From assembly GCF_000710615.1 (NCBI RefSeq), contig NZ_JDTH01000002.1, positions 1,294,082 to 1,358,081 of the forward strand: a DNA stretch of 64,000 nucleotides, given 5' to 3'. The notes beneath the pieces are model-generated. The model saw nothing but the letters and a program-made list of their open reading frames with translations. It was not told the origin of the DNA and did no database searches. The stretch is from Haladaptatus cibarius D43. Lineage in GTDB: Archaea > Halobacteriota > Halobacteria > Halobacteriales > Haladaptataceae. The position numbers were made by a program, and so were the translations under genes. Numbering within the stretch: position 1 is the stretch's first letter; each line of letters begins with the position of its first letter. Shown here in pieces: positions 26,640 to 35,757 of this stretch.

Positions 26640-27944
26640 ATGTCCGATTCGATGTCGATGGGCCGTCTCGACGAGGACGAGACGGCGATGGGCGAACCGC
26701 TCCTCGAAGTCGAGGGACTGACGAAACATTTCACGAACGGCGGCGGCTTCCTGTCCGGGTTGTTCGGCGAGGAGGAGTCGGTGAGAGCGGTCGAGGATGT
26801 TTCGTTCACCATCCACAAGGGCGAGACGTTGGGACTGGTCGGCGAGTCGGGATGCGGAAAAAGTACGCTCGCCCGAACCATCCTCCGACTGCTCACACCG
26901 ACGGACGGAACCGTCTCGTTCAAGGGTCGTGATTTGACCGAGTTGAGCGGCGAGGAGGTGCGAAGTCAGCGCAAAGACATGCAGATGATTTTCCAAGACC
27001 CGCAATCCTCGCTCGACCCGCGGATGAAAATCGGCCCCATCGTGGAGGAACCGATGAAAGCTCACGGGATGTACGATTCGGAAGGAAGAGAGGACCGAGC
27101 GCGCGAACTCCTCGAAAAGGTCGGCCTCGACCCGCAACACTACAATCGCCATCCGCACGCCTTCTCGGGTGGCCAGCGTCAGCGCGTGAATCTGGCCCGC
27201 GCCCTGAGCGTGAATCCGGATTTCATCGTCTGTGACGAACCGGTGTCGGCGCTCGACGTGTCGATTCAGGCGCAGGTGCTCAACACGATGCGGTCGCTTC
27301 AGGACGAATTCGGCCTCACGTACCTGTTCATCGCGCACGACCTCTCGGTGATTCGGCACATCTCAGACCGCGTGGCGGTGATGTATCTGGGCCAGCTGGT
27401 CGAACTCGCGGACAAAGAAGAACTGTACGAAAATCCACAGCATCCGTACACGCAGGCGCTCTTGGAGTCCATTCCGGTTCCCGACCCCCGCGAAACGGGA
27501 ACCCGCGGCGTCCTCGAAGGCGACGTTCCGAGTCCCATCGAACCGCCGAGCGGGTGTCGATTCCGAACGCGCTGTCCGAAACTCATCGCGCCCGCAGAGT
27601 ACGAGCTTTCGCCCGAAGAGTGGGAACAAACTCGCAGGTTCCTGCGGGCGGTACAGCGTCGGTCGTTCGAACCGACGGGCGAATTCGAAATCGTGGCCGA
27701 GTTCTTCGATGGGGACGCTCCCGATGGTGAGGCGGGACGCATCATCGAAAGCACGATCGACCAAATTTTGGCCGACGACTGGGAAAGCGCGAAAGAACTG
27801 CTGACCCAGTCATTCGCGGAACAAAGCATCTGTGCGAAACAGATTCCCGACTACGAAGTGCCTGCCGAGTTCGGAACCGGCCCGCACGCCGCCGCGTGTC
27901 ACCGTCACCGCGACGACGTTGTCGAAGGTCGGCAAGAGCAGTAG
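26640..27944 (+). CDS. dppF: Peptide ABC transporter ATPase (DppF-like)
   Basis: 434 residues from ATG 26640, one base after the preceding stop. A GTG at 26631 is an alternative start. Walker [10 protein letters not shown], signature FSGGQRQR and Walker [13 protein letters not shown] are present, followed by the oligo_HPY segment [12 protein letters not shown]. About 110 residues extend beyond the usual end. They include a predicted soluble domain and a second Cys-containing stretch, a lengthening seen in haloarchaeal peptide ATPases. Confidence 0.93.
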   Translation: MSDSMSMGRLDEDETAMGEPLLEVEGLTKHFTNGGGFLSGLFGEEESVRAVEDVSFTIHKGETLGLVGESGCGKSTLARTILRLLTPTDGTVSFKGRDLTELSGEEVRSQRKDMQMIFQDPQSSLDPRMKIGPIVEEPMKAHGMYDSEGREDRARELLEKVGLDPQHYNRHPHAFSGGQRQRVNLARALSVNPDFIVCDEPVSALDVSIQAQVLNTMRSLQDEFGLTYLFIAHDLSVIRHISDRVAVMYLGQLVELADKEELYENPQHPYTQALLESIPVPDPRETGTRGVLEGDVPSPIEPPSGCRFRTRCPKLIAPAEYELSPEEWEQTRRFLRAVQRRSFEPTGEFEIVAEFFDGDAPDGEAGRIIESTIDQILADDWESAKELLTQSFAEQSICAKQIPDYEVPAEFGTGPHAAACHRHRDDVVEGRQEQ

Positions 27945-27970
27945 TTTCCGTTCCTACTGTTTCCGTCCCG

Positions 27971-28444
27971 CTATCGCAGAACGACTGTCGTCTCGTCGCG
28001 CGGTTTTTCGTCCTCGGTCGCAAGATACGCGCCAATCGTGTACTCGCCGGAGTCAGCGGGGATGCGGGACGATTCGTCGCGCCGCTCGAATCGTCCGTCC
28101 CACAGTACCTGTGTCAGCTTTCTCTCACGCGCACGGAAGTAGAATACATTTGGCTGGTCGCGGAGATAGTAGGCTTCGTCGCTGGCTTCCAGTTCGCCAT
28201 TTACGTCCCACCCCCAGAGTCGCTGTCGGGGCGTTTCGACGACCATCGGAATCGGCAATCGATTTTCGAACGTGACCGTGATTCGTATTTCGTCGCCGAC
28301 TTCGTACCGTGATTTGTCGGTGCTGACGCTGACAGTGATGCTCCGCCGTGTGACCCACTGCGGAACGATGGCTCTGAGCGCGCGCCCGAGATAATCGACG
28401 TTCTGGTCGAATCCCAGTTGGTCGTCCGAATCCGTGCCTGACAT
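27971..28444 (-). CDS. Small beta-sandwich-like hypothetical protein
   Basis: 157 residues from ATG 28444, where the sequence becomes typical (MSGTDSDDQ). The segment SITVSVSTDKSRYEVGDEIRITVTFENRLPIPMVVETP, ending in EYTIGAYL, has the beta pattern of an Ig/transglutaminase-associated or BsuPI-like domain. It has no signal peptide. It is convergent with the peptide importer operon. The function is unknown. Confidence 0.65.
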   Translation of the reverse strand: MSGTDSDDQLGFDQNVDYLGRALRAIVPQWVTRRSITVSVSTDKSRYEVGDEIRITVTFENRLPIPMVVETPRQRLWGWDVNGELEASDEAYYLRDQPNVFYFRARERKLTQVLWDGRFERRDESSRIPADSGEYTIGAYLATEDEKPRDETTVVLR

Positions 28445-28556
28445 TGTCGGCGTTCGTGTTAGACCAAGCCACGTGGGATGGTGTCTTTTGTGGCTCGGAA
28501 GCGAACGAAAGCGAAGTCGAAATGCGGTTTGGCCCGCCCCGAACACCCGTCAAAAG

Positions 28557-28574
28557 TTTTAGGTTGGCCTAAAA
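28557..28574. promoter_or_regulatory. DtxR/SirR-type iron-box palindrome 1
   Basis: TTTTAGG-TTGG-CCTAAAA is a perfect 7-bp inverted repeat around four bases. It matches the TTAGG-N4-CCTAA form of operators bound by metal-dependent DtxR-family regulators (SirR/Idr) in haloarchaea. It lies 37 bases upstream of a 46-codon gene on the plus strand and about 112 bases upstream of the divergent hypothetical gene. A sister site is at 35719. Confidence 0.65.
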
Positions 28575-28611
28575 CGAATGGCTATCGAAGCGCGAAGCGG
28601 CAGGAGAAACC

Positions 28612-28752
28612 ATGAAATCGAAAACGACGCGAAAAAAGCGGGCAAAAGCGTGGGCCTACGTTCATCTCGGACTGTTCGGGGGTGCAGACGAGGAGCAATC
28701 GACGGAATCAGAGGACGAACCGGACGATGAATCCGACGACGAGAAATCGTAG
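28612..28752 (+). CDS. 46-residue microprotein behind an iron-box palindrome
   Basis: Starts MKSKTTRKKRAKAWAYVHLG, with a basic N-terminus and a short hydrophobic centre (WAYVHLGLFGG), and ends in a highly acidic tail (SEDEPDDESDDEKS). A Shine-Dalgarno-like AGGAG sits 6 bases before the ATG. The acidic tail with haloarchaeal codons argues for a real gene. The palindrome at 28557 suggests iron-dependent control. An overlapping ORF starting at 28578 in another frame looks non-coding. I recognise no family. Confidence 0.55.
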   Translation: MKSKTTRKKRAKAWAYVHLGLFGGADEEQSTESEDEPDDESDDEKS

Positions 28753-28803
28753 AACAGCAACAGTCAACCTCACGTTTATATCGTCGGTCGTTATCCATCA
28801 CGT

Positions 28804-29436
28804 ATGATAGAGCCGAGCGTTTTGCTCGCCTTCGTTCCGGCCGCCCTCGCGCTGAACGTCGCCCCCGGCCCGGACAGCATCTACACGTTGAAACGGAGCG
28901 TCAGCGACGGCCGAACCGCTGGCGTGGCCGCCGCCGCAGGAACTTCGACTGGCAGTCTCGTTCATACCACCGCCGCCGTCCTCGGCTTGTCGGCGGTGCT
29001 GAAAGCGTCCGCACTCGCGTTCACCGTCGTCAAAATCGTTGGCGCGGCGTACCTCGTCTATCTCGGCATCGGCACCCTGCGCAACCATGAGGAGTTCGAA
29101 ATCACGTCCAAGACGGACAGCCAAACACACGGCGAATCGTTCCGGGAGGCGTTCGCCATCAACGTCCTCAATCCGAAAGTTGCCGTCTTCTTCCTCGCCT
29201 TTCTCCCACAGTTTGTCCGCCCGAGCGGCAGTTTCGGCCTGCAAATCTTTACGCTCGGTGTCTTGTTCGGAACGCTCGGCTTTTGCTATCAGTCACTTCT
29301 CGCCGTCTTCTCAAGCAGGGCACGCCGGATGATAACCGAGCGCCAGCGCGTTCGAAACGTGCTTCGGTACGCGAGCGCTAGCGTTCTCGTTTGGTTCGGC
29401 GTTGCGCTCGCGCTCGAAGAACGGCCGAGCGTCTGA
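28804..29436 (+). CDS. LysE/RhtB family amino-acid exporter
   Basis: 210 residues with six membrane segments. The RhtB/LysE hallmark APGPDSIYTLKRSVSDGRTAGVAAAAGTSTG (here NVAPGPDS) is at residues 20-50, and INVLNPKVAVFFLAFLPQFV at about 118-137. The family exports amino acids such as threonine, homoserine or lysine by proton or sodium antiport. ATG at 28804 matches the family start. It is transcribed alone. Confidence 0.92.
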   Translation: MIEPSVLLAFVPAALALNVAPGPDSIYTLKRSVSDGRTAGVAAAAGTSTGSLVHTTAAVLGLSAVLKASALAFTVVKIVGAAYLVYLGIGTLRNHEEFEITSKTDSQTHGESFREAFAINVLNPKVAVFFLAFLPQFVRPSGSFGLQIFTLGVLFGTLGFCYQSLLAVFSSRARRMITERQRVRNVLRYASASVLVWFGVALALEERPSV

Positions 29437-29472
29437 GAAAAGCTCGTTCGAATCGGTCGGTCGCTTCGCCGC

Positions 29473-31266
29473 TCAGTCGAACGAAATCTCCGCGATTCGC
29501 GTGTGGTATGGGTCGCGTTCTTCCGCTTCCGGAGCGATGTTGATGTCCGGCGAGTACTGGCTTACAGTCCAGAATTGCCCCGTCGTCGGGTCAACCGAGA
29601 CGCCGTTGTAGTCGCCCCAGCGCATGACTTCCTGTCCTTCGCCATAATCGTATTTGGATTCCCCATCTTGGACGACCACCGAATCCTCCAACAGGTTCGG
29701 CGTGTAGTCGGCGGTTCGACCCGCCACGTCCATTCTCGGGAAGGTGTCCGGCCCGCTCACGTTGTGCGTGATTATCGTTGAGTCGCTGTCAGAGCCAATC
29801 GTCGGGATGAAGTAGGATTTGTCGGGGTCACCGTAGACGCCGCTTTGGACGACTTCACGGGTTGCCGTGTCGATTTCGTACCACTTGATTGCCGCAACGG
29901 CGGTGCCGTCGCCGTTCCAGTCGTACTGAATCGTGTGTGCCGTCCAGAGCGACCCGTCGTTGTAATCCGCGTTCATCAGTCGCGTTCCGAGGGTGTCGAT
30001 ACGCGCATCCGAGTTCGGTTGCCGTGCTGTCGGAGGGTACGCGAACTCCTCGACATCGACGGTAAAACAGTCGAGCGTCGGGTCGCTCACCGGATTCGTG
30101 ACCTCCCACAGCGAGAGCGCGCTGGCGGTCGGCGACGGGAAGACGCTATCGACCAGATAGAAGGTGCCGTCTGTTCCGCCGGAAAACGGCTGTAACGCGG
30201 GTTGTACCGTGAAGTCAACGTTTTCTACGTTGGGATTGTCGAGCGCGGTGAAGTGGTTCGCCGTCACATCCTGTCCGTCGTACATCGCCTCCTTGTCGAG
30301 AGTCACCATCGTCACCTCCAACACATCGCCGAAGAAGTTCTGAGTGAGGTAGATGGCGTCCCGGTCGAGTCCGAGCGCCGGGTAATCCACGAGTCCCTCG
30401 TTGTTTATCGGCGGAATCCGGTAGACGTGCCACTTGCCATTCGGATTACTGTTGTCGGAGACAGCGATACACCACCACCCTCGTGGTTCGCGGGCTAGGT
30501 TGACACTTCCGTCCTCATCCCCTTCTTCGCCGGGTTCCTTTCCTTCCTCTTGGTCGTCCTTGTCCACGATTTCGCCGTCCTCCGTGATTCCGGGTTCGTA
30601 CTGCACCGCGGCGATGACGAATCGGTCTGCATTGCGGTCGTACCGCGCTCGCGGGTCGAACACGAACGGTTCGCCGTAGACGAACCCGCCTTCGGGTTCG
30701 TCGATAAGCGGTTCGAACAGATCTTCCAGTTGTACCTTCAACTGTTGTTTTCCCGACCGCTTGTTGAAAATTGCCACCTGTCGATTGACAGCGTGGACGT
30801 TCTTGCTCCGGCCCGTTGCGATTTGCGAATCCGACGGAACCCCGCCGCGTGTTCCCTCCGCGTTCACCCCGTCGTACTCCGCTCGAATCGTTACTTCATC
30901 ACCGGTATCGAAACGACCGCGTAGATCGCGGTTCCGTTGCACCCGTGCATGCTGTCCAGCGCGTCTTTCTGCCCGTAGTGTTTCGATTTTCGTCCCGCTC
31001 ACTGGTGACTTCGCTCCCGTATCCCGCGCGGAACCGCCGTTCCCTTTCGACTCCAACCGTGCGAGATTCACCGTGGCCCCGGAGTGCGTTCGTTCGAACG
31101 GGCCGTTCGCACAGTCGGACGCGGCGCGAACGTCGATGGAACTTCCCGGTACCGCCAAACTACCGACGCCGACACCGGAGAGTTGCAGTGCACGCCGTCG
31201 GGTCATCGTCAATCGGTCGCCGTCGGAGTTTTGTTCCGAGTCCAGTTGGGTGTGTTTCTTCGACAT
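29473..31266 (-). CDS. Large secreted Tat-substrate protein, possible beta-propeller
   Basis: 597 residues from ATG 31266. A Tat signal follows a 25-residue polar lead (TRRRALQLSGVGVGSLAVPGSS). The mature part is beta-rich with repeated short strands (for example AIYLTQNFFGDVLEVTMVTLD and GTAVAAIKWYEIDTATREVVQSGVYGD) and an acidic Glu/Asp/Lys insertion near residue 240. It lacks a lipobox and a C-terminal anchor, so it is probably released. I recognise no catalytic motif. The AT-rich region upstream contains its promoter. Confidence 0.75.
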   Translation of the reverse strand: MSKKHTQLDSEQNSDGDRLTMTRRRALQLSGVGVGSLAVPGSSIDVRAASDCANGPFERTHSGATVNLARLESKGNGGSARDTGAKSPVSGTKIETLRAERRAGQHARVQRNRDLRGRFDTGDEVTIRAEYDGVNAEGTRGGVPSDSQIATGRSKNVHAVNRQVAIFNKRSGKQQLKVQLEDLFEPLIDEPEGGFVYGEPFVFDPRARYDRNADRFVIAAVQYEPGITEDGEIVDKDDQEEGKEPGEEGDEDGSVNLAREPRGWWCIAVSDNSNPNGKWHVYRIPPINNEGLVDYPALGLDRDAIYLTQNFFGDVLEVTMVTLDKEAMYDGQDVTANHFTALDNPNVENVDFTVQPALQPFSGGTDGTFYLVDSVFPSPTASALSLWEVTNPVSDPTLDCFTVDVEEFAYPPTARQPNSDARIDTLGTRLMNADYNDGSLWTAHTIQYDWNGDGTAVAAIKWYEIDTATREVVQSGVYGDPDKSYFIPTIGSDSDSTIITHNVSGPDTFPRMDVAGRTADYTPNLLEDSVVVQDGESKYDYGEGQEVMRWGDYNGVSVDPTTGQFWTVSQYSPDINIAPEAEERDPYHTRIAEISFD

Positions 31267-31385
31267 CGTACAGAAATATACTCCCCGGATATTATAATTA
31301 TTCAATAATTATTTTAATAAATATTAATATGGTTTCAGAGCAGTAAGGTCGAACTGCACCCATTCACAAAAAACGAGTCGCGAGT

Positions 31386-31985
31386 TCAGCAGTTACAGAA
31401 GTAGTTCGTCTGGCAGTCACCGTCACAACAGGTTTCACACTCCGCCGAGCGAGTGTTTTCACAGATGATCGGCGAACAGAAACAGTCCGTGTTACACGCT
31501 TGCGTGTCGATTGCCTGTGTTCTAATGTCCGGGTTGTAGAGGAACGTTTTGTCGGAACTCTCGGGTTCGTGGAAGGCGTACGCGCGACCGGTTTCCGGTT
31601 CGACGGTGATGCTCACGACGCCATCATCAACGTTTCGGACACTGACGATTTCGTCGGCCCGCTCTGCGGTACCTTTCAAGTAGGTCGTTCCCTCGTTTTT
31701 CTTGGCGACGTCGCCGAATCCGACGGTTTTCCGGGTGTGAACTTCCGAATGCACGTCGGCACTTTGGAGCAAGCCGTCGTTCGACAGCAACGCCATGAGG
31801 TCGCCTGCGTGCTCTGCGAACAGCGATTCGGTTCGAATTGGGTCTGCGTACTGCTCTTCCAGCGTCGGTTTAGCACTCGCACCACCGCTAGCGGCGGCCA
31901 CGCCAGCGCCGACCACGGCGGTCGTTGCGGCTTTTTTCATCAGCGTTCGTCGGTTCAATCCGTCCGTGTTACTTTTGTCAGTCAT
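31386..31985 (-). CDS. Tat-exported protein with 10-Cys C-terminal peptide (halocin-like layout)
   Basis: 199 residues from ATG 31985. The Tat signal NRRTLMKKAATTAVVGAGVAAASG is followed by a soluble acidic domain of about 120 residues with no Cys. A final stretch of about 37 residues holds ten Cys (ACNTDCFC, PIIC, AEC, ETCCDGDC, YFCNC). This layout (Tat leader, Cys-free middle domain, disulfide-rich tail) is that of the halocin C8 precursor, in which the tail is the antimicrobial and the middle part gives immunity. The tail does not resemble halocin C8 itself. A halocin or other secreted peptide is inference. A divergent MFS gene begins 197 bases away. Confidence 0.75.
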   Translation of the reverse strand: MTDKSNTDGLNRRTLMKKAATTAVVGAGVAAASGGASAKPTLEEQYADPIRTESLFAEHAGDLMALLSNDGLLQSADVHSEVHTRKTVGFGDVAKKNEGTTYLKGTAERADEIVSVRNVDDGVVSITVEPETGRAYAFHEPESSDKTFLYNPDIRTQAIDTQACNTDCFCSPIICENTRSAECETCCDGDCQTNYFCNC

Positions 31986-32182
31986 TTTTTCAACCTCGAG
32001 TATATTGAAAGTATACTTGATATTAAAATTTCGTGCTAAACGATTTGGTATGATTCTGACTCGGAACGTCAATCCCCTCCAAATCGGTGTATCCGATGAG
32101 AACGACGAACTGTAGTGCAGAAAAAACACCGTGGCACGAAAATGTAGATAGCATTTTCCGACCACAGTACCAACTACGGACG

Positions 32183-33415
32183 ATGGGTCGGCTACTTTCC
32201 GGCGTCCGCGGCGAGCGCGTTCGCCTCGCCGCCGTGATATGGTCGGTGCTGCTTGCACAGGTGCTCCTCTATCCCGGCGTGCCCGACCTCGTCGTCCACC
32301 TCGGCGCGAGCGAACAACTCGACGGCGGAACGTGGTTCCTCGTCGCGGAGTTCGCCGCGTTCGTCATCTGTGCGGGTATTTGGGGCTACTTGAGCGACCG
32401 ACTCGGAAAACGTGTCCCGTTCATCGTCGCGGGTGCAATCGGCGGTTCCGCCGGATACGCCGCTCTCGCCGCGACCCCGACCCTCGGCCTCTCGTTCGGC
32501 GCGGTGCTGGCGCTCCGTGTCGTGCAAGGTGCTGCGACTATCGCCGCGTTCTCGCTGTCGATGACGATGCTGATGGATTTGCGCGGCGGCCACGGTAGAA
32601 ACATGGGCGCGGCCGGTATCGCCATCGGCCTCGGAACCGCGATGGGCGCACCAATCGGCGGACAACTGACCGAAATTCACCCGACCACGCCGCTCGTCGC
32701 CGCGAGCGTCCTCTTGGTCGGAACCGCCCTGCTGGCAGTTCCGACCCCCGACCGCGTGCCATCTGAGTCGCGTGCGACCGTTGCAACCGCACTGGCGCGA
32801 CTCCGCGACAGACCCGAACTGTCGATTCCCTACGCCTTCGGCTTCATCGACCGACTCACGGCGGGCTTTTTCGCGCTCGTCGGCACGCTCTACTTCCAAA
32901 CCGAGTTCGGCTTGGATGCGGGTGCGACGGGACTCATGCTCATGCTCTTTTTCGCCCCGTTCGCCCTACTTCAGTATCCGATGGGACGACTGTCAGACCG
33001 AATCGGGCGATTCGTTCCGGTCGTCGTCGGATCGATTTGTTACGGCATCACGGTCGTCGCGGTCGGATTCGCACCGACGGTTGTCCTCGCAGGGGCTGCG
33101 ATGGTTGCCGTCGGCGTCTGCGGCGCGTTCGTCTCCCCCGCGACGATGGCGCTCGTCACCGATATTGCCCCCGACAGCGACCGGGGGGTTGCTATGGCGG
33201 GATTCAACGCGTTCGGGAGTCTCGGATTTCTGACCGGGTTCCTCGTCGGCGGCGGTCTCGCCGACAGCCTCGGATTTACGACGGCGTTCACGGTCACGGG
33301 ACTGCTCGAAGTCGGTATCGCGCTGGTCGCGTTCCGCGCCGTCTACCGCCTTGGCGGCCGCGTCGAACAAGGGGAACAAGGCTCTGAAGAGACGAAAACG
33401 ACCTCTGCGGAGTAA
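32183..33415 (+). CDS. MFS transporter
   Basis: 410 residues from ATG 32183, about 12 membrane segments. The MFS loop motif GYLSDRLGKRVPFIVAGAIGGSAGY lies after helix 2, and YPMGRLSDRIGRFVPVVVG in the second half. It resembles tetracycline- or sugar-efflux type DHA1 transporters. The substrate is unknown. It is divergent from the Cys-rich secreted protein, so a link to export or immunity is possible. Earlier in-frame starts exist but encode an unlikely soluble lead. Confidence 0.88.
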   Translation: MGRLLSGVRGERVRLAAVIWSVLLAQVLLYPGVPDLVVHLGASEQLDGGTWFLVAEFAAFVICAGIWGYLSDRLGKRVPFIVAGAIGGSAGYAALAATPTLGLSFGAVLALRVVQGAATIAAFSLSMTMLMDLRGGHGRNMGAAGIAIGLGTAMGAPIGGQLTEIHPTTPLVAASVLLVGTALLAVPTPDRVPSESRATVATALARLRDRPELSIPYAFGFIDRLTAGFFALVGTLYFQTEFGLDAGATGLMLMLFFAPFALLQYPMGRLSDRIGRFVPVVVGSICYGITVVAVGFAPTVVLAGAAMVAVGVCGAFVSPATMALVTDIAPDSDRGVAMAGFNAFGSLGFLTGFLVGGGLADSLGFTTAFTVTGLLEVGIALVAFRAVYRLGGRVEQGEQGSEETKTTSAE

Positions 33416-33478
33416 GGCAAAATCGATTGCCACAATAGCTAAGCAGATTTGTGAAGTCCGAACTTCGTGGGGGATACG

Positions 33479-34033
33479 ATGGCAGACGAACTTACCGATA
33501 CGACAGTCGCGATTTTCATCGCACCGCAGGGAACCGAACAGGTCGAGTTTACCGAACCGAAAGACGCAGTCGAAGACGCCGGAGCGAGCGTCGATGTAAT
33601 CAGCGCCGAAACCGGCGAAGTGCAGGCGGTCAACAACGACCTCGAACCCGGCGACACATTCGAAGTCGAACAGGCGTTTTCCGAAATCTCCGCAGACGAG
33701 TACGACGCACTGCTCATTCCGGGCGGTGCGGTCGGTGCCGACAAACTCCGCGCCGACGAAAATGCAGTACAGATCGTTCGGGAGTTCGCCGAGGCGAACA
33801 AACCAATCGGCGTCATCTGCCACGGCCCGTGGACGCTGGTCGAAGCGGACGTGGTCGAAGGTCGAACGCTAACCTCCTATCCCAGCCTACAGACCGACAT
33901 CCGGAACGCGGGCGGGGAGTGGGTGGACGAAGAAGTCGTCGTTGACCAAGGGTTGGTGACCAGCAGAAATCCGGACGATTTGACATCCTTCTGTAATAAG
34001 GTAGTCGAGGAGTTCGAAGAAGGTCGCCACTGA
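33479..34033 (+). CDS. DJ-1/PfpI family glutamine-amidotransferase-like protein
   Basis: 184 residues from ATG 33479 (a GTG at 33467 adds four). It has a flavodoxin-like PfpI fold with the nucleophile elbow VICHGPWTLVEADVV carrying the catalytic Cys, ALLIPGGAVGADKLR before it, and the NAGGEWVDEEVVVDQGLVTSRNPDD stretch typical of PfpI/YhbO. Members act as deglycases, chaperones or proteases in stress. It is cytosolic and monocistronic, following the MFS gene by 63 bases. Confidence 0.9.
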   Translation: MADELTDTTVAIFIAPQGTEQVEFTEPKDAVEDAGASVDVISAETGEVQAVNNDLEPGDTFEVEQAFSEISADEYDALLIPGGAVGADKLRADENAVQIVREFAEANKPIGVICHGPWTLVEADVVEGRTLTSYPSLQTDIRNAGGEWVDEEVVVDQGLVTSRNPDDLTSFCNKVVEEFEEGRH

Positions 34034-34107
34034 AAATCCGGGGACACAACGGCGAACAGTATTTTTTGAGATTCGAGAAAGTTGGTGTCGAGATTCTTGG
34101 ACTGCTA

Positions 34108-35589
34108 CTACGAACTATCGTCACCAGTATCATATCGACCGAACCACGGTCGGACGCGCTCGAATGCAGCGCTGGCAGAGATAACTGTGTCGTCTGCGAA
34201 ACGCGGGCCCGCGATTTGCATCCCGACCGGAAGCCCGCCGCTGACGGTTCCTGCCGGAACCGACGCGGCGGGGTGGCCGGTGAAATTGAGCAAGTACGTG
34301 GGGCACCACCCGATTCGCGGGTCTACCGGTTCGCCTTCGATTTCGTCCGGGCCGAGCGTAGACCCCTCTGTTGCGTTTGCGACGGGGGGATGACAGACTG
34401 TAGGTGAGACTAGCAGGTCGTACTCTACAAACACGTCCTCTATGGCATCGTGAACTGTCGTTCGGATAACGTGGTGATGGAGGTACTCCGTCGCAGTCAT
34501 TTCCGTACCAGACTCAATCAAGTCAACGAGGCCATCGGTCATCTCGTCACGATGGTTCCCGAGCAAATCGAGGTTCTCGTGGCGTGCGAGCCACTCGTTC
34601 ATCGCCGCGAGATTCGCGCCCACAAGCTTCAGCCACGCGTCCGTCAGTTCCGTGTGAGAGTATCCGAGTTGAATCTCGACAAACTCGACTGTGGCCCCTG
34701 CGTGACGGAATGCTTCGACCGCGTCGTTAACTGTCTCGCGCAGTTCAGCCTCGACAGGAAACGTCCCGTAATCCGGCGTGTATGCGATTTTGAGGTCTTC
34801 GATTGGATGTTCGAGAGCCTCGCGGTAAGACTCGTGGTCGTCCGGCAGGCTCGATGGGTCCCGAGGATGGTGGCCCTCCATCACGTCGAGAACGAGCGCG
34901 GCGTCACGGACGCTCCGCGTAATCGGGCCGTGAGTGGACTGGATACCGAGTTCATTAGCAAATCCATCCGGTCGAGTTACGTCCGGTACGCGTCCGAACG
35001 TCGGCTTGAATGCGTACACGCCAGACCACGCTGCTGGGATGCGAAGTGACCCCCCAGCGTCCTTCCCGTGTGCGATGGATACGAGTCCATCGGCGACTGC
35101 CGCAGCGCTCCCACCGGAGGAGCCGCCAGCGTTCCGCGACAGGTCGAACGGATTCCGAGTCGGGCCACGAAGTGGATTGTCAGTCGTTCCCTTGTGGTCT
35201 AACTCTGGCGTATTGGTCGTCCCGACGATCACTGCGCCTGCCGCTTCTAACCGAGTGACGAAGGTCGAATCGGTTTGGGAGACGGAATCGCGGAATGGAA
35301 CTGAACCCATCGTTCGGAACAGGCCCTCCTTCGATGCGGCGGATTCTTTTAACGCCACGGGAACCCCGGCGAGCGGGCCAACCGGACGACCATTCTCGAC
35401 TGCTCGCTCGATGTCGGCGGCCCGCTTTCGAGCGTACTCGTCCGCAACCTCCACGTAGGCGTTCAGCTCGTCATTTCGGCGGCCGATTCGGTTTAATATG
35501 TCTTCGACGACCGCAGTGGGCGAGATGTCCCCGCGACGAACCTTCGCCGCGATTTCCGACACAGACGCATACGCCACGTTCATAGCCAC
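34108..35589 (-). CDS. Amidase signature family protein
   Basis: 493 residues. The Ser-cis-Ser-Lys triad is visible: Lys in VPVALKESAASKEG (near 82), the Gly/Ser-rich loop NAGGSSGGSAAAVADGL (near 150-166) and GKDAGGSLRIPAAWSGVYAFKPTFGRV. It hydrolyses amide bonds of unknown substrates. It is not clearly a GatA, because no gatB/gatC neighbours are present and the C-terminus differs. It is divergent from the IucB-like gene. Confidence 0.92.
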   Translation of the reverse strand: MAMNVAYASVSEIAAKVRRGDISPTAVVEDILNRIGRRNDELNAYVEVADEYARKRAADIERAVENGRPVGPLAGVPVALKESAASKEGLFRTMGSVPFRDSVSQTDSTFVTRLEAAGAVIVGTTNTPELDHKGTTDNPLRGPTRNPFDLSRNAGGSSGGSAAAVADGLVSIAHGKDAGGSLRIPAAWSGVYAFKPTFGRVPDVTRPDGFANELGIQSTHGPITRSVRDAALVLDVMEGHHPRDPSSLPDDHESYREALEHPIEDLKIAYTPDYGTFPVEAELRETVNDAVEAFRHAGATVEFVEIQLGYSHTELTDAWLKLVGANLAAMNEWLARHENLDLLGNHRDEMTDGLVDLIESGTEMTATEYLHHHVIRTTVHDAIEDVFVEYDLLVSPTVCHPPVANATEGSTLGPDEIEGEPVDPRIGWCPTYLLNFTGHPAASVPAGTVSGGLPVGMQIAGPRFADDTVISASAAFERVRPWFGRYDTGDDSS

Positions 35590-35718
35590 ATCTTGGCTGT
35601 GTCGATGTAGTAGGTCTATCGTTACGGATTGACCGGGATTTGGTGCGACTTCGTCGGCGAGTAGATAGAAAACTGGAACTGTTTTTGAACGTTGCGTAAA
35701 ATCGACGCGCTTATGATG

Positions 35719-35736
35719 TTTTAGGTTAGCCTAAAC
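35719..35736. promoter_or_regulatory. DtxR/SirR-type iron-box palindrome 2
   Basis: TTTTAGGTTAGCCTAAAC contains the inverted repeat TTTAGG-TTAG-CCTAAA. It is nearly the same operator as at 28557 and fits the haloarchaeal DtxR-family iron-box consensus. It ends 22 bases upstream of the IucB-like acetyltransferase ATG, overlapping the expected promoter, a position suited to repression by iron-loaded regulator. Confidence 0.75.
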
Positions 35737-35757
35737 TACAATGATACCAGTAAGAAG

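Noticed and set aside
28578-28730. 50-codon ORF starting at ATG 28578
   Set aside because: Basic, frame-shadow composition; the overlapping frame from 28612 has a ribosome binding site and an acidic haloarchaeal tail.
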